The position numbers were made by a program, and so were the translations under genes. DNA of 64,000 bases from Gammaproteobacteria bacterium (GTDB taxonomy: Bacteria > Pseudomonadota > Gammaproteobacteria > SZUA-229), in NCBI GenBank assembly GCA_029882215.1, contig JAOULC010000017.1:1-64000 (forward strand), read 5' to 3'. Position 1 is the stretch's first letter. Every line of letters starts with the position of its first letter. The notes beneath the pieces are model-generated. The model was given only the letters and a program-made list of their open reading frames with translations, was not told the origin of the DNA and ran no database searches. This document shows, piece by piece, positions 7,734 through 16,052 of this stretch.

Positions 7734-10664
7734 GTGCAATTATATATTCCCGGTCAACGCTGGATCAGCGACGCAGAACTTCAAATGGGTCTTGGTACCG
7801 TCATCTCAACCGACGAAAGAACCGTCACGGTATTATTCTTAGCCAGTAATGAAACTCGCCTGTATGCCCAACAAACCGCACCGCTGACCCGCGTTCGCTT
7901 CACACAGGGCGATAAAGTACCGTCACATGAGGGCTGGGAGCTGAGCGTTGACTCGGTGGTTGAGGAAAACGGCCTGCTCATTTATATCGGCAGAAAAGCC
8001 GATGGTACAAAAGCCGAACTGGCAGAAGCTGAGCTGGATAATTTTATTCAGTTAAACCGCCCGGTTGACCGGCTCTTTACCGGCCAGATAGATAAAGATA
8101 AGTGGTTCGAACTGCGTTACGAAACCCGCTTACACAGTCAGCGAAACACCAACTCAAGCCTGAGAGGATTAACCGGTGCGCGCACCAGTCTGATTCCGCA
8201 TCAGATGTACATTGCGCATGAAGTTGCCAACCGTTTTTCACCCAGAATTTTATTAGCCGATGAAGTCGGCCTGGGAAAAACCATTGAAGCCGGTTTAATT
8301 CTGCATTACCAGTTGCAAACTGAACGCGCACAAAGAGTACTGATTGTGGTGCCGGAAACGCTGGTTCATCAATGGCTGGTGGAGATGCTAAGGCGTTTTA
8401 ACCTGCACTTTAGTGTCTTCAACGAAGAACGCTGCCGCTCCATCGAAGGTCAGGATGCTGATGATGAGGCCTATGGTGAGGTTGAATATGAAAATCCATT
8501 TTTGACCGAGCAACTGGTCATCTGCCACCTTAACTTTTTCCTTGAGCAGCCACACCGGCATCAGCAGGCGCTGGAGGCGGGATGGGATTTGCTCATTATT
8601 GACGAGGCTCACCACCTGCAATGGTCGGAAGCAGACGTCAGCCCTGAATATGCCTGTGTTGAACAGCTGGCACAAAAAACCAGCGGCGTTTTGTTACTGA
8701 CAGCTACCCCGGAACAGCTGGGTAAGGAAAGCCACTTTGCCCGCCTGCGTTTGCTCGATCCTGACCGCTTCCCTGATTTAGAAAGTTTCTTAAAAGAAGA
8801 AAATAACTATGAGCCCATAGCCAATGCGGTTGAAGCCTTATTAGAGGGCCATGAGCTTAATGAAAAACTGATCAGTGACTTATATGAGATCAATAAAGAA
8901 GACGACAATAAAGCGCTCATTGCTATTTTGCAGGATGAGACGATTACAACAAAGCACCGTGACGAGACAGTTAGTCTGTTAATTGATCGCATGCTCGATC
9001 AGCACGGCACTGGCCGGGTGTTGTTTAGAAACACCCGGGAAACCGTTAAGGGCTTCCCTTTGCGTGAAGTCAATGAATACGCACTGGAATGTCCTGAGGC
9101 TTATCGACAATGTTTAAATTTATTTACTGAGGAGTCTCTGTCAGATGCTCAGTTACTGTTATCTCCCGAGCTGCTTTATCAGGCCGCCCAAACCGACGAT
9201 GCCGTACACTGGACACAGATCGACCCGCGTATCAACTGGTTAAAAGAAAAGCTCACCGGTCTCTACCCTGAAAAGGTTCTGGTGATCACCAGCAGCGCCG
9301 ACTCAGCTCTGGATATTGTGGATGCACTGAGAGCCTCGTCGGGCATTCAGGCATCGGTCTTCCATGAAGACATGAGCATTATTGAACGCGATCGCGCTGC
9401 GGCATATTTTGCAGATTTAGAATACGGCTGTCAGGTATTAGTGTGTTCGGAAATCGGCAGTGAAGGCAGAAACTTCCAGTTTGCTCATCACCTGGTCTTA
9501 TTTGACCTGCCACTGAACCCCGATTTACTGGAACAACGCATCGGCCGGCTCGACAGAATTGGCCAGCAGGACACCATCCAAATACACGTACCGTATCTGG
9601 CCGATAGCGCGCAGCACACCATGTTTGATTTCTACCATATGGGTCTGAATGCGTTTTCACACACCTGTCCAATTGGACACAGTGTTTTCAGCCACGTTGA
9701 AACGGCTCTGCTCAAAGCCCTGCACCATGGTCAGTCGGATCATGTCGAGCGCATCTCACTGATCGAACACAGCAAAGACAAACGCATCGCATTAACCGAT
9801 GCATTACATAAGGGCCGCGACCGCCTGCTGGAATACAATTCATGCCGACCGCATATTGCCAGTAAGATTTCTGCGCTGGCAAATGAAGCGGATGATGATG
9901 GCTCTATACTGCCTTATCTTGAAGAAATTTTTGACTGTTTCAATATTGAAAGCGAAGAGCATGGCCTCAACAGCATGGTCATCCGGCCCAGCGACCACAT
10001 GCAAAACAATAATTTCCCAGGACTGTATGAGGAAGGCATGACGGTGACATGGGACAGAGATACCGCGCTCAGTAACGAAGATATGCACTACCTGACCTGG
10101 GAACACCCGATGATCACAGGCGCCATGGATTTGATACTGAACAATGAGCAGGGCAACACAGCCGTTACCTCTATAAAGCACCCGGCCATTAAAGCCGGAA
10201 CAATGTTACTTGAATGTATTTTTATTCTGGAGACTGCCAGCAACTCTAAATTGCAGTCCAGCCGCTATTTACCGGCGACCAGTATTCGCACTCTGATTGA
10301 TGCCAATAAGAAAGATTGCGATGATATCGTTTCATACCGTTACATCACGCAAAACCGCGAGTTCATCAAAAAGAAAATGGCCAGCCAGGTGATCAATGCA
10401 TACAGCGAAGAAATAAGAGCGCTGATCGGCAGCAGCGAAGCTTTAGCCAATCAGAAAGCCCCTGCCATTTTAAAAGCGGCACACAAAGAAGCGGAACAAA
10501 CCCTGACGGCTGAAATTTCTCGTTTGAAATCGCTGAAAAAGATTAACCCGAATGTGCGTGAAGAAGAGCTGCAGTATTTTGTTGACCAGTACGAGGCACT
10601 GAATAAAGCACTCGACTCATCAAGCCTGCGCTTAGATGCCATCAGAATCGTGATTGTTACCTAG
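7734..10664 (+). CDS. rapA: RNA polymerase-associated ATPase RapA
   Basis: A 976-aa Swi2/Snf2-type ATPase that binds RNA polymerase and promotes its recycling. The N-terminal tandem Tudor-like region (LYIPGQRWISDAELQMGLG) is followed by the helicase core: Walker A DEVGLGKTIEAG near residue 177, Walker B DEAHHLQW near 290, TATPEQLG, and the C-terminal lobe motif QRIGRLDRIGQ. Length matches RapA of enterobacteria (968 aa). The start is GTG; the following residues QLYIPGQRW agree with the family N-terminus. It appears to be a single-gene unit, with a 10-bp inverted repeat soon after the stop. Confidence 0.96.
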   Translation: MQLYIPGQRWISDAELQMGLGTVISTDERTVTVLFLASNETRLYAQQTAPLTRVRFTQGDKVPSHEGWELSVDSVVEENGLLIYIGRKADGTKAELAEAELDNFIQLNRPVDRLFTGQIDKDKWFELRYETRLHSQRNTNSSLRGLTGARTSLIPHQMYIAHEVANRFSPRILLADEVGLGKTIEAGLILHYQLQTERAQRVLIVVPETLVHQWLVEMLRRFNLHFSVFNEERCRSIEGQDADDEAYGEVEYENPFLTEQLVICHLNFFLEQPHRHQQALEAGWDLLIIDEAHHLQWSEADVSPEYACVEQLAQKTSGVLLLTATPEQLGKESHFARLRLLDPDRFPDLESFLKEENNYEPIANAVEALLEGHELNEKLISDLYEINKEDDNKALIAILQDETITTKHRDETVSLLIDRMLDQHGTGRVLFRNTRETVKGFPLREVNEYALECPEAYRQCLNLFTEESLSDAQLLLSPELLYQAAQTDDAVHWTQIDPRINWLKEKLTGLYPEKVLVITSSADSALDIVDALRASSGIQASVFHEDMSIIERDRAAAYFADLEYGCQVLVCSEIGSEGRNFQFAHHLVLFDLPLNPDLLEQRIGRLDRIGQQDTIQIHVPYLADSAQHTMFDFYHMGLNAFSHTCPIGHSVFSHVETALLKALHHGQSDHVERISLIEHSKDKRIALTDALHKGRDRLLEYNSCRPHIASKISALANEADDDGSILPYLEEIFDCFNIESEEHGLNSMVIRPSDHMQNNNFPGLYEEGMTVTWDRDTALSNEDMHYLTWEHPMITGAMDLILNNEQGNTAVTSIKHPAIKAGTMLLECIFILETASNSKLQSSRYLPATSIRTLIDANKKDCDDIVSYRYITQNREFIKKKMASQVINAYSEEIRALIGSSEALANQKAPAILKAAHKEAEQTLTAEISRLKSLKKINPNVREEELQYFVDQYEALNKALDSSSLRLDAIRIVIVT

Positions 10665-10689
10665 TAATAACCGGCTCAACTGTCAGGGC

Positions 10690-10718
10690 GTTATGTTGTC
10701 CGCAAAAAACAACATAAC
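10690..10718. other. Perfect 10-bp inverted repeat between convergent genes
   Basis: gttatgttgt and acaacataac are separated by 9 bases and lie between the convergent rapA and DUF1289 genes. There is no T-run, so it may be a weak or factor-assisted terminator. Confidence 0.6.
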
Positions 10719-10774
10719 AGGCCTGCTATTGTACCCTTTGTACACTCAATAGCTTTTCACCCGTTAAACATCAT

Positions 10775-10972
10775 CTAATGCTGCTGCAGGCATTCGCGCC
10801 GTGTTAAATCCTCTAATTTGCGGATATTGGACTGCAGCAAAACTTCACGCTTTTGTTGATCACTGAGCGAAGACCAGACTTTAATCTCATCCAGTGTTCT
10901 GAAGCAGCCCATACAGACATCGTTATCATCAAGGCAACAGTTTCTGATACACGGAGACTCTGTTTTTGACAT
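10775..10972 (-). CDS. DUF1289 family small Cys protein
   Basis: A 65-aa protein starting MSKTESPCIRNCCLDDNDVCMGCFRTLDEI. The spacing of the cysteines (CxxxCC...CxGC) and the following WSSLSDQQKREVL are the DUF1289 signature; the cysteines probably bind a metal. Function is unknown. The track start adds six residues (MRWEVS); GGGAAG about six bases before the internal ATG supports the shorter form. Confidence 0.85.
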   Translation of the reverse strand: MSKTESPCIRNCCLDDNDVCMGCFRTLDEIKVWSSLSDQQKREVLLQSNIRKLEDLTRRECLQQH

Positions 10973-11118
10973 AGACACTTCCCATCTCATTTATAGCGCA
11001 TTATAACCCGGCCATTTGTTCTGCCAAATCAATCTGATAATTTTTTATCCTCTGTTTAACCCTTTTCAGTGCTGCTCTGCGTCTATAGCCCTGAAGACCA
11101 ATAACTGAGGATAAAAAA

Positions 11119-12909
11119 ATGAAAAATAACAAACACCGATATCAGCGTCTGGGCTATGCCATCGTATTAACCGCATTAGTCACAGGCTGCGCGCAGCAGC
11201 ATATTCCTGAAGCCAAAATAACGACCGATAAATCGCAATCCGTTACTGACCAGTTCGTTATAACAGAGCAGCTTTCAGCTCCCGCCACGGCTAATAAAAC
11301 GCGGCCGCAGCCAGTAGAAGAACAAGCGAGAGAACTTGCGAGAACAGCTCAACATGCAAAATCAGAACAGCAATACCGGCAAAAAGAAAAGCGCAGCTTA
11401 CGGCCTATGCACGGTAGCATCACACCATTTATACAGTCTTCCATTCAGTATAATGATTATGCATCTGGCAATATTCAGGACAAGGAAAAATATGCCAAGT
11501 ATGTAAAAAACTTAGTCAAGCAAACCGCTATTGAACCGCTATCCACTTTCTCAATTGATGTCGACACGGGCAGCTATAGCAACGTCAGACGGCTGATTAA
11601 CAGCGGCACTCTGCCACTCAAAGATGCCGTCAGAGTCGAAGAAATGCTTAATTATTTCAGTTACGATTATAAAAACACACCCGAGAATAATGCGCCGTTT
11701 ATTAGTCGCACAGAAACAGCACCCAGTCCCTGGTCAAAGCACCATCACCTATTACAAATAGGTATTAAAGCGATCGATATAGAAGCCCGTCAACTGCCCG
11801 CGGCAAACCTTGTTTTTTTAATTGATGTGTCTGGCTCGATGGCATCTGAAAATAAATTAGGCCTGTTAAAAAAATCACTGGGCTTATTAGTCTCAAAAAT
11901 GCGCAAACAGGATACGATTTCACTGGTGGTATATGCCGGTGCCAGTGGTATTGTACTTGAGCCCACTTCGGGTGATCAAAAATCACTTATCAATAACGCC
12001 TTATCAAGGCTGCGCGCCGGTGGCTCGACAAACGGAGCATCCGGTATACAACTGGCCTATCAGGTAGCGCAACAAGCCTATATAAAAAATGGTATCAACC
12101 GGATTCTGTTAGCCACCGATGGTGATTTCAATGTTGGTACCGTCAATTTTAACCAGCTAATAGAACTGGTGGAAGAAAAACGCAAAACAGGCATCAGCTT
12201 AAGTACACTGGGTTTTGGTCACGGCAATTACAATGACCAGTTAATGGAACAGCTGGCAGATTCTGCTAATGGTAAATATTCATATATCGATACGCTGAAA
12301 GAAGCACAGAAGGTACTGATTGATGAAATGTCATCGAGTCTGAAAACCGTTGCTAAAGATGTAAAAATTCAGATTGAATTTAATCCCTCGGTTGTGGCCG
12401 AATATCGTCTCATTGGTTATGAAAATAGAAGGCTCAATGAAGAAGACTTTAATAACGACAACGTGGATGCCGGTGAAATTGGTGCAGGTCATACCGTTAC
12501 CGCATTTTATGAAATTGTATTAAGCAGCAGCCAGTATCGTCAGATTGATCCGTTAAGATATCAGCAGGAATCAGCGGACAATGTAACAAATAGCAATGAA
12601 CTGGCTTTTGTAAAAATAAGGTACAAAGAACCACAACACGATGTCAGTAAACTGATAACACAAGCGGTGCCAGTATCCGCTATTCGCAGAACGATTGAGC
12701 AGACTAGCGATGACTTTCGTTTTGCCAGCAGTGTTATCGGCTTTGCTGAATTACTAAAAGACGAACAGCAGCACAAAGAGATTGATTTTGATCAGGTCAT
12801 AAAACTTTCCACTGCCGCCAGAGGTAAAGATTTATTCGGCTATCGCAGCGAATTCACGCAACTGGTAAAATTAGCACAATCACTCAAATTCACAGCACTG
12901 CAGCAATAG
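11119..12909 (+). CDS. VWA-domain lipoprotein, YfbK type
   Basis: A 596-aa lipoprotein: signal peptide with lipobox VTGC at about residues 21-24, a Q/K/E-rich linker, the YfbK N-terminal domain (IEPLSTFSIDVDTGSYSNVRRLI), a von Willebrand A domain with MIDAS DVSGSM near residue 239, and the C-terminal DUF3520 region ending RSEFTQLVKLAQSLK. VWA domains bind partners through a metal ion. The next gene is an ECF sigma factor, a pairing often seen for this family, so the lipoprotein may sense an envelope state or be a target of the sigma factor. A gaggataaaaaa ribosome site precedes the ATG. Confidence 0.88.
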   Translation: MKNNKHRYQRLGYAIVLTALVTGCAQQHIPEAKITTDKSQSVTDQFVITEQLSAPATANKTRPQPVEEQARELARTAQHAKSEQQYRQKEKRSLRPMHGSITPFIQSSIQYNDYASGNIQDKEKYAKYVKNLVKQTAIEPLSTFSIDVDTGSYSNVRRLINSGTLPLKDAVRVEEMLNYFSYDYKNTPENNAPFISRTETAPSPWSKHHHLLQIGIKAIDIEARQLPAANLVFLIDVSGSMASENKLGLLKKSLGLLVSKMRKQDTISLVVYAGASGIVLEPTSGDQKSLINNALSRLRAGGSTNGASGIQLAYQVAQQAYIKNGINRILLATDGDFNVGTVNFNQLIELVEEKRKTGISLSTLGFGHGNYNDQLMEQLADSANGKYSYIDTLKEAQKVLIDEMSSSLKTVAKDVKIQIEFNPSVVAEYRLIGYENRRLNEEDFNNDNVDAGEIGAGHTVTAFYEIVLSSSQYRQIDPLRYQQESADNVTNSNELAFVKIRYKEPQHDVSKLITQAVPVSAIRRTIEQTSDDFRFASSVIGFAELLKDEQQHKEIDFDQVIKLSTAARGKDLFGYRSEFTQLVKLAQSLKFTALQQ

Positions 12910-12918
12910 TGTTATGAT

Positions 12919-12959
12919 GTCTGAACCTGAACCATCCACCTTTAAGTTCAGGTTCAGAC
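12919..12959 (+). promoter_or_regulatory. 14-bp perfect inverted repeat ahead of ECF sigma gene
   Basis: gtctgaacctgaac and gttcaggttcagac are perfect complements around a 13-base loop, ending 10 bases before the sigma-factor ATG. There is no T-run. As RNA it would place a strong stem just at the ribosome site and could lower translation; as DNA it could be an operator. It may also mark the border between VWA and sigma expression levels. Confidence 0.6.
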
Positions 12960-12969
12960 AATTAATGAT

Positions 12970-13566
12970 ATGAAAGCAAAAGATACGCCTATTAAATCAC
13001 AACAAGCCGACGATCAGAACAGCGATGAAGAACTACTGGCACTATACTGCCATGGTAACAATCGCGCGTTCGATATGCTGTATAACAGGCACCGTGACAG
13101 TCTTTACCGTTTTCTGCTGAGGCAAAATAATAATATGACTGCGCAGGCTGAAGAAATTTTTCAGGAGGTATGGTTCAGTATTATTAATCATAAAAAGCAG
13201 TTCAGAAATGATTCAAAATTTTCCACCTGGCTATATCAGATTGCGAGAAATAAATTAACTGATAGCAGCAGAAAATCATTAAGCCGAAAAGAAAAGCTGC
13301 ACGATGATATTGCATCGCAGTCAGTGGAATCAGCCACTCCCGAACCGGATCACAAGACACAGCTGCAAATTTGCATTGAGCTGTTGCAGGGCTTTGTATT
13401 ACAACTTCCGCAGGAACAAAAAGAAGCCTTTGTACTGAAACATGATACCGATAAGAGTATCGATGATCTGGCCCTGATAACCAACACCACTCACGAAACC
13501 TTTAAAAGCCGTTTACGTTACGCCATGCAAAAACTACGCGACTGGCTACCCGGTGAATGTCTATGA
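12970..13566 (+). CDS. ECF-type RNA polymerase sigma factor
   Basis: A 198-aa sigma-70 family protein with region 2 (AFDMLYNRHRDSLYRFLLRQ ... EIFQEVWFSIINHKKQF ... FSTWLYQIARNKLTDSSRK) and region 4 (LQLPQEQKEAFVLKHDTDKSIDDLALI...TFKSRLRYAMQKLRDWL), without region 3, as in extracytoplasmic-function sigma factors. Target promoters cannot be read directly. It lies between the VWA lipoprotein and a membrane-anchored Cys-rich protein and overlaps the latter by ATGA, so translation of the two is coupled. Confidence 0.92.
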   Translation: MKAKDTPIKSQQADDQNSDEELLALYCHGNNRAFDMLYNRHRDSLYRFLLRQNNNMTAQAEEIFQEVWFSIINHKKQFRNDSKFSTWLYQIARNKLTDSSRKSLSRKEKLHDDIASQSVESATPEPDHKTQLQICIELLQGFVLQLPQEQKEAFVLKHDTDKSIDDLALITNTTHETFKSRLRYAMQKLRDWLPGECL

Positions 13567-14480
13567 ACAAGCACGTCCCTTCCGATCCGCATGACGACAA
13601 GATCTCATCTTTGTACCAACAAGGGTCTGTTGAAACACCTGCCGCACACATTAACGAAAACATACGACTGCATGCGAGAAAACACTCGGCCAGCGTAATC
13701 TCTTTCCCTCTGCGCAGGGTATTAAATGTAATCAGTTCATCACGCTCACTACAGGTGGCCGCAGTTCTTGTTATCGGTGTCAGCATCATTCTGCAAATAC
13801 AGTTTGATCACCCGGCAGAAATGAGCCGGCCTGAACCTGCAGAATACTCCGTCAATGATTTACTTGCTGATAAGTCTGACGCTGAGCACGGCGTTGTTAC
13901 TGAGGATCAGTTACTAACACCATCTGTTTCATCTGACTCAGTGCAGGAATCACTGGCTGAAAGAAACCTTAACCCTGTTGCAAGGCCCGCATCACCCAGG
14001 CCTGCAATGAAAGCCAAAGCGGCACCTGAAAAGCCTGCTGCTGACGATGAAATGCAACAAACTGAAAAAAGCGAAACAATGATGCGCGAAAAGCGCCGTC
14101 TGACTAAACAATTCAGCGAAGAAAAGCAGGCTCACTCCAGTCATAGACAAGCTGAATTAATACTGCACAGCACAGCCACGTCAATGCAGAGCGTCAGTGA
14201 ACAAGACGCAGACGATCTGTGCAGAACACTGGATAATGCAGCGTGCTTAAACTCAGCGACTTGTGTGTTAAACAATATAAGTAATGACCTGGTTTGCCGG
14301 CCGGCACTAAATCACTGTGAACAGGATTTCAGTCAGCTGCAGGATCATCCGGACCTGTGCCAGCAAAAGCCACACTGTGAATACACAGCCAGTGACTGCA
14401 ACTGCCATAGCGATGGCTCATGCAGCTGTCTTGGCGATACACCACCAGCCTGCAAACTCACTGCCGGGGAAGATAAATAG
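13563..14480 (+). CDS. Single-pass membrane protein with Cys-rich tail, possible anti-sigma factor
   Basis: About 305 aa. A cytoplasmic N-terminal part of roughly 60 residues is followed by one membrane segment (SLQVAAVLVIGVSIILQIQF), an Ala/Glu/Lys-rich periplasmic stretch and a C-terminal region with about 15 cysteines (for example CHSDGSCSCLG). The start used is the ATG of the ATGA overlap with the sigma gene; the track start is two codons upstream. Position and topology fit a regulator of the ECF sigma factor, but I see no HxxxCxxC zinc anti-sigma motif, so this is inference. The Cys-rich domain may be disulfide-bonded in the periplasm. The 3' end overlaps the convergent rhomboid gene by 23 bases. 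Confidence 0.6.
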   Translation: MNKHVPSDPHDDKISSLYQQGSVETPAAHINENIRLHARKHSASVISFPLRRVLNVISSSRSLQVAAVLVIGVSIILQIQFDHPAEMSRPEPAEYSVNDLLADKSDAEHGVVTEDQLLTPSVSSDSVQESLAERNLNPVARPASPRPAMKAKAAPEKPAADDEMQQTEKSETMMREKRRLTKQFSEEKQAHSSHRQAELILHSTATSMQSVSEQDADDLCRTLDNAACLNSATCVLNNISNDLVCRPALNHCEQDFSQLQDHPDLCQQKPHCEYTASDCNCHSDGSCSCLGDTPPACKLTAGEDK

Positions 14481-15378
14481 CCGGGTCTTTTATCCGCTTT
14501 TTCAGGCACACATAACCCAGCACATAACCCGTCACAGCACCGGCAACATGGGCGACAAGATTAATTGCCGGGTCACCCGTGCCCAATAAAAGATTAAGAC
14601 TATCCCAGCCTATGAACCAGAGCGCAAGCAGCCAGGCGGGTATATAGACATTACCGAAGTAAATTAGTATCCAGACAAACACGCGGATTTTTTCACGCGG
14701 CATCAGTGCTGCAAACAGCCCAATCATACCCATCACAAGCCCCGACAGGCCTAATGCCGGTAGGGCCTCCTGCCCCAGCCACACCGAAGCAGAATAAGCC
14801 AGCGAGCTGCTAACAATAATAACAATACAAATTCCGAGAAAGGCCCAGGCTCTTGCCATAACGATTTCTATTGCCGGCGCGAATGCCAGAAAGAAAATAA
14901 GATTGCCGATTAAATGCCATATATCACCATGGGCCAGTGCTGAAGTCAGCATTTTGAGAGGATCGGCTGATTGCGGAAAATAAACTAAATCTTTCTTTAA
15001 GCTGGCCGTATATTTTTTCGCATAATCTGCATGATGCTGCTCTACATATGCTGTCAGTGCTGAAAATTGTCCCGGCGTTAAATCTTCAAACCAGAAGTAG
15101 CGGTGAATAAGTGCAGAGACTGTTAAGTCCGGCCGCTGCTCTATACGCTTTATCATTAACCGACAAAGGTTGTTATCCGTTACCATCTTATTCATTGCGC
15201 TGACGTCACTGGCTACGGACTTAATCTCACTACAAAATGCGCTAATATCCTGCTCGAGTAAATTCTCATTTTTATACTGGAAATAAAAAACCACAATACA
15301 CAGCAAGGCAATTAAATAGCTGATGAGTGGCAAATTCATGCGATTAAAACGCGTACTGTGTGGCATCAATAAGAGCAT
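14458..15378 (-). CDS. Rhomboid-family intramembrane serine protease
   Basis: A 306-aa membrane protein. The catalytic serine is in ALGLSGLVMGMIG (GxSG) and the histidine in LVAHVAGAVTGYVLG, with six or seven membrane segments around them. An N-terminal anchor and a soluble insert of roughly 100 residues (ending LTAYVEQHHADYAKKYT) precede the core, and HGDIWHLIGNLIFFLAFAPAIE marks the start of the rhomboid fold. It would cleave membrane-protein substrates within the bilayer. No substrate is evident nearby. Several Met codons near the start make the exact N-terminus uncertain (15378 or 15366). Confidence 0.9.
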   Translation of the reverse strand: MLLLMPHSTRFNRMNLPLISYLIALLCIVVFYFQYKNENLLEQDISAFCSEIKSVASDVSAMNKMVTDNNLCRLMIKRIEQRPDLTVSALIHRYFWFEDLTPGQFSALTAYVEQHHADYAKKYTASLKKDLVYFPQSADPLKMLTSALAHGDIWHLIGNLIFFLAFAPAIEIVMARAWAFLGICIVIIVSSSLAYSASVWLGQEALPALGLSGLVMGMIGLFAALMPREKIRVFVWILIYFGNVYIPAWLLALWFIGWDSLNLLLGTGDPAINLVAHVAGAVTGYVLGYVCLKKRIKDPAIYLPRQ

Positions 15379-15480
15379 ATTAAATATTTAATCTGGGTAT
15401 TTCCTTACAGTTTATAACAAAATCAATAAGCATAATGAATTGATTACATAAGAAAAAGCTATACGCAATCACAAATCACT

Positions 15481-15500
15481 CTTATCACAACCATGATAAG
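15481..15500. promoter_or_regulatory. Small dyad in the rhomboid/dsrC-like promoter gap
   Basis: cttatca-caacca-tgataag is a 7-bp perfect inverted repeat in the 271-base gap between divergent genes. It could be an operator for either; nothing else stands out in the gap except AT-richness. Confidence 0.35.
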
Positions 15501-15649
15501 CTACCACTCATCAAATAAACCAAATCTTCATAGCAATATTTAATCAAAAATGAAAATACTGCTTATACTTAAAACGTACAATTTATATTTTCATTAACTA
15601 TCAGGAGAAAACAGCCTACTCACATTGATTCACACTTGGAGAAGTTAAT

Positions 15650-15994
15650 ATGAATTTTAATGTTAATAGTAAAAGTATTGAAACAAACGAACAGGGTTTC
15701 TTATGCAACCTTGAAGACTGGAGTGAAGAGTTTGCGGAGAAAGTAGCAGACCATGATGGTGTAAAATTATATAATGATCACTGGGAACTGATCTGGTACT
15801 TCCGTGAATACCATGAGGAAACCTTAGTCGCCCCCACCATGCACACCGTTGTCAGAACGCTGGGGAAAAACAAAGGCGAGCACTTTCATGATCAAAAAGA
15901 ATATGAAAAACACATTTACAGTTTATTTCCTAAAGACCCTACTCATGAAATTTGCAAACTAGCGGGCCTGCCAATGCCGCAACCTGATACATAA
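15650..15994 (+). CDS. DsrC/TusE-family protein lacking the C-terminal cysteine
   Basis: A 114-aa protein with the DsrC/TusE fold signature: an N-terminal FNVNSKSIETNEQGFLCNLEDWSEEFA, the central HWELIWYFREYHEE helix and a C-terminal LFPKDPTHEICKLAGLP. DsrC proteins use two C-terminal cysteines to carry sulfur; TusE keeps only the penultimate one. This protein has a Cys at the upstream position (EICKLAGLP) but ends PMPQPDT, with no Cys in the final arm. That is the reverse of TusE and does not fit DsrC or the Cys-free RspA class cleanly. A sulfur-relay trisulfide mechanism is therefore unlikely; a regulatory role is possible. Monocistronic with a terminator. Confidence 0.85.
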   Translation: MNFNVNSKSIETNEQGFLCNLEDWSEEFAEKVADHDGVKLYNDHWELIWYFREYHEETLVAPTMHTVVRTLGKNKGEHFHDQKEYEKHIYSLFPKDPTHEICKLAGLPMPQPDT

Positions 15995-16003
15995 CCATTT
16001 ATG

Positions 16004-16035
16004 CAAAAAAGGCAGCTAATAAGCTGCCTTTTTAT
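16004..16035. terminator. Bidirectional terminator between dsrC-like gene and dbpA
   Basis: aaaaaaggcagct-aat-aagctgccttttta: stem with A- and T-runs on both sides, between two convergent genes. Confidence 0.92.
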
Positions 16036-16052
16036 TTTTATTCAACGAATAG

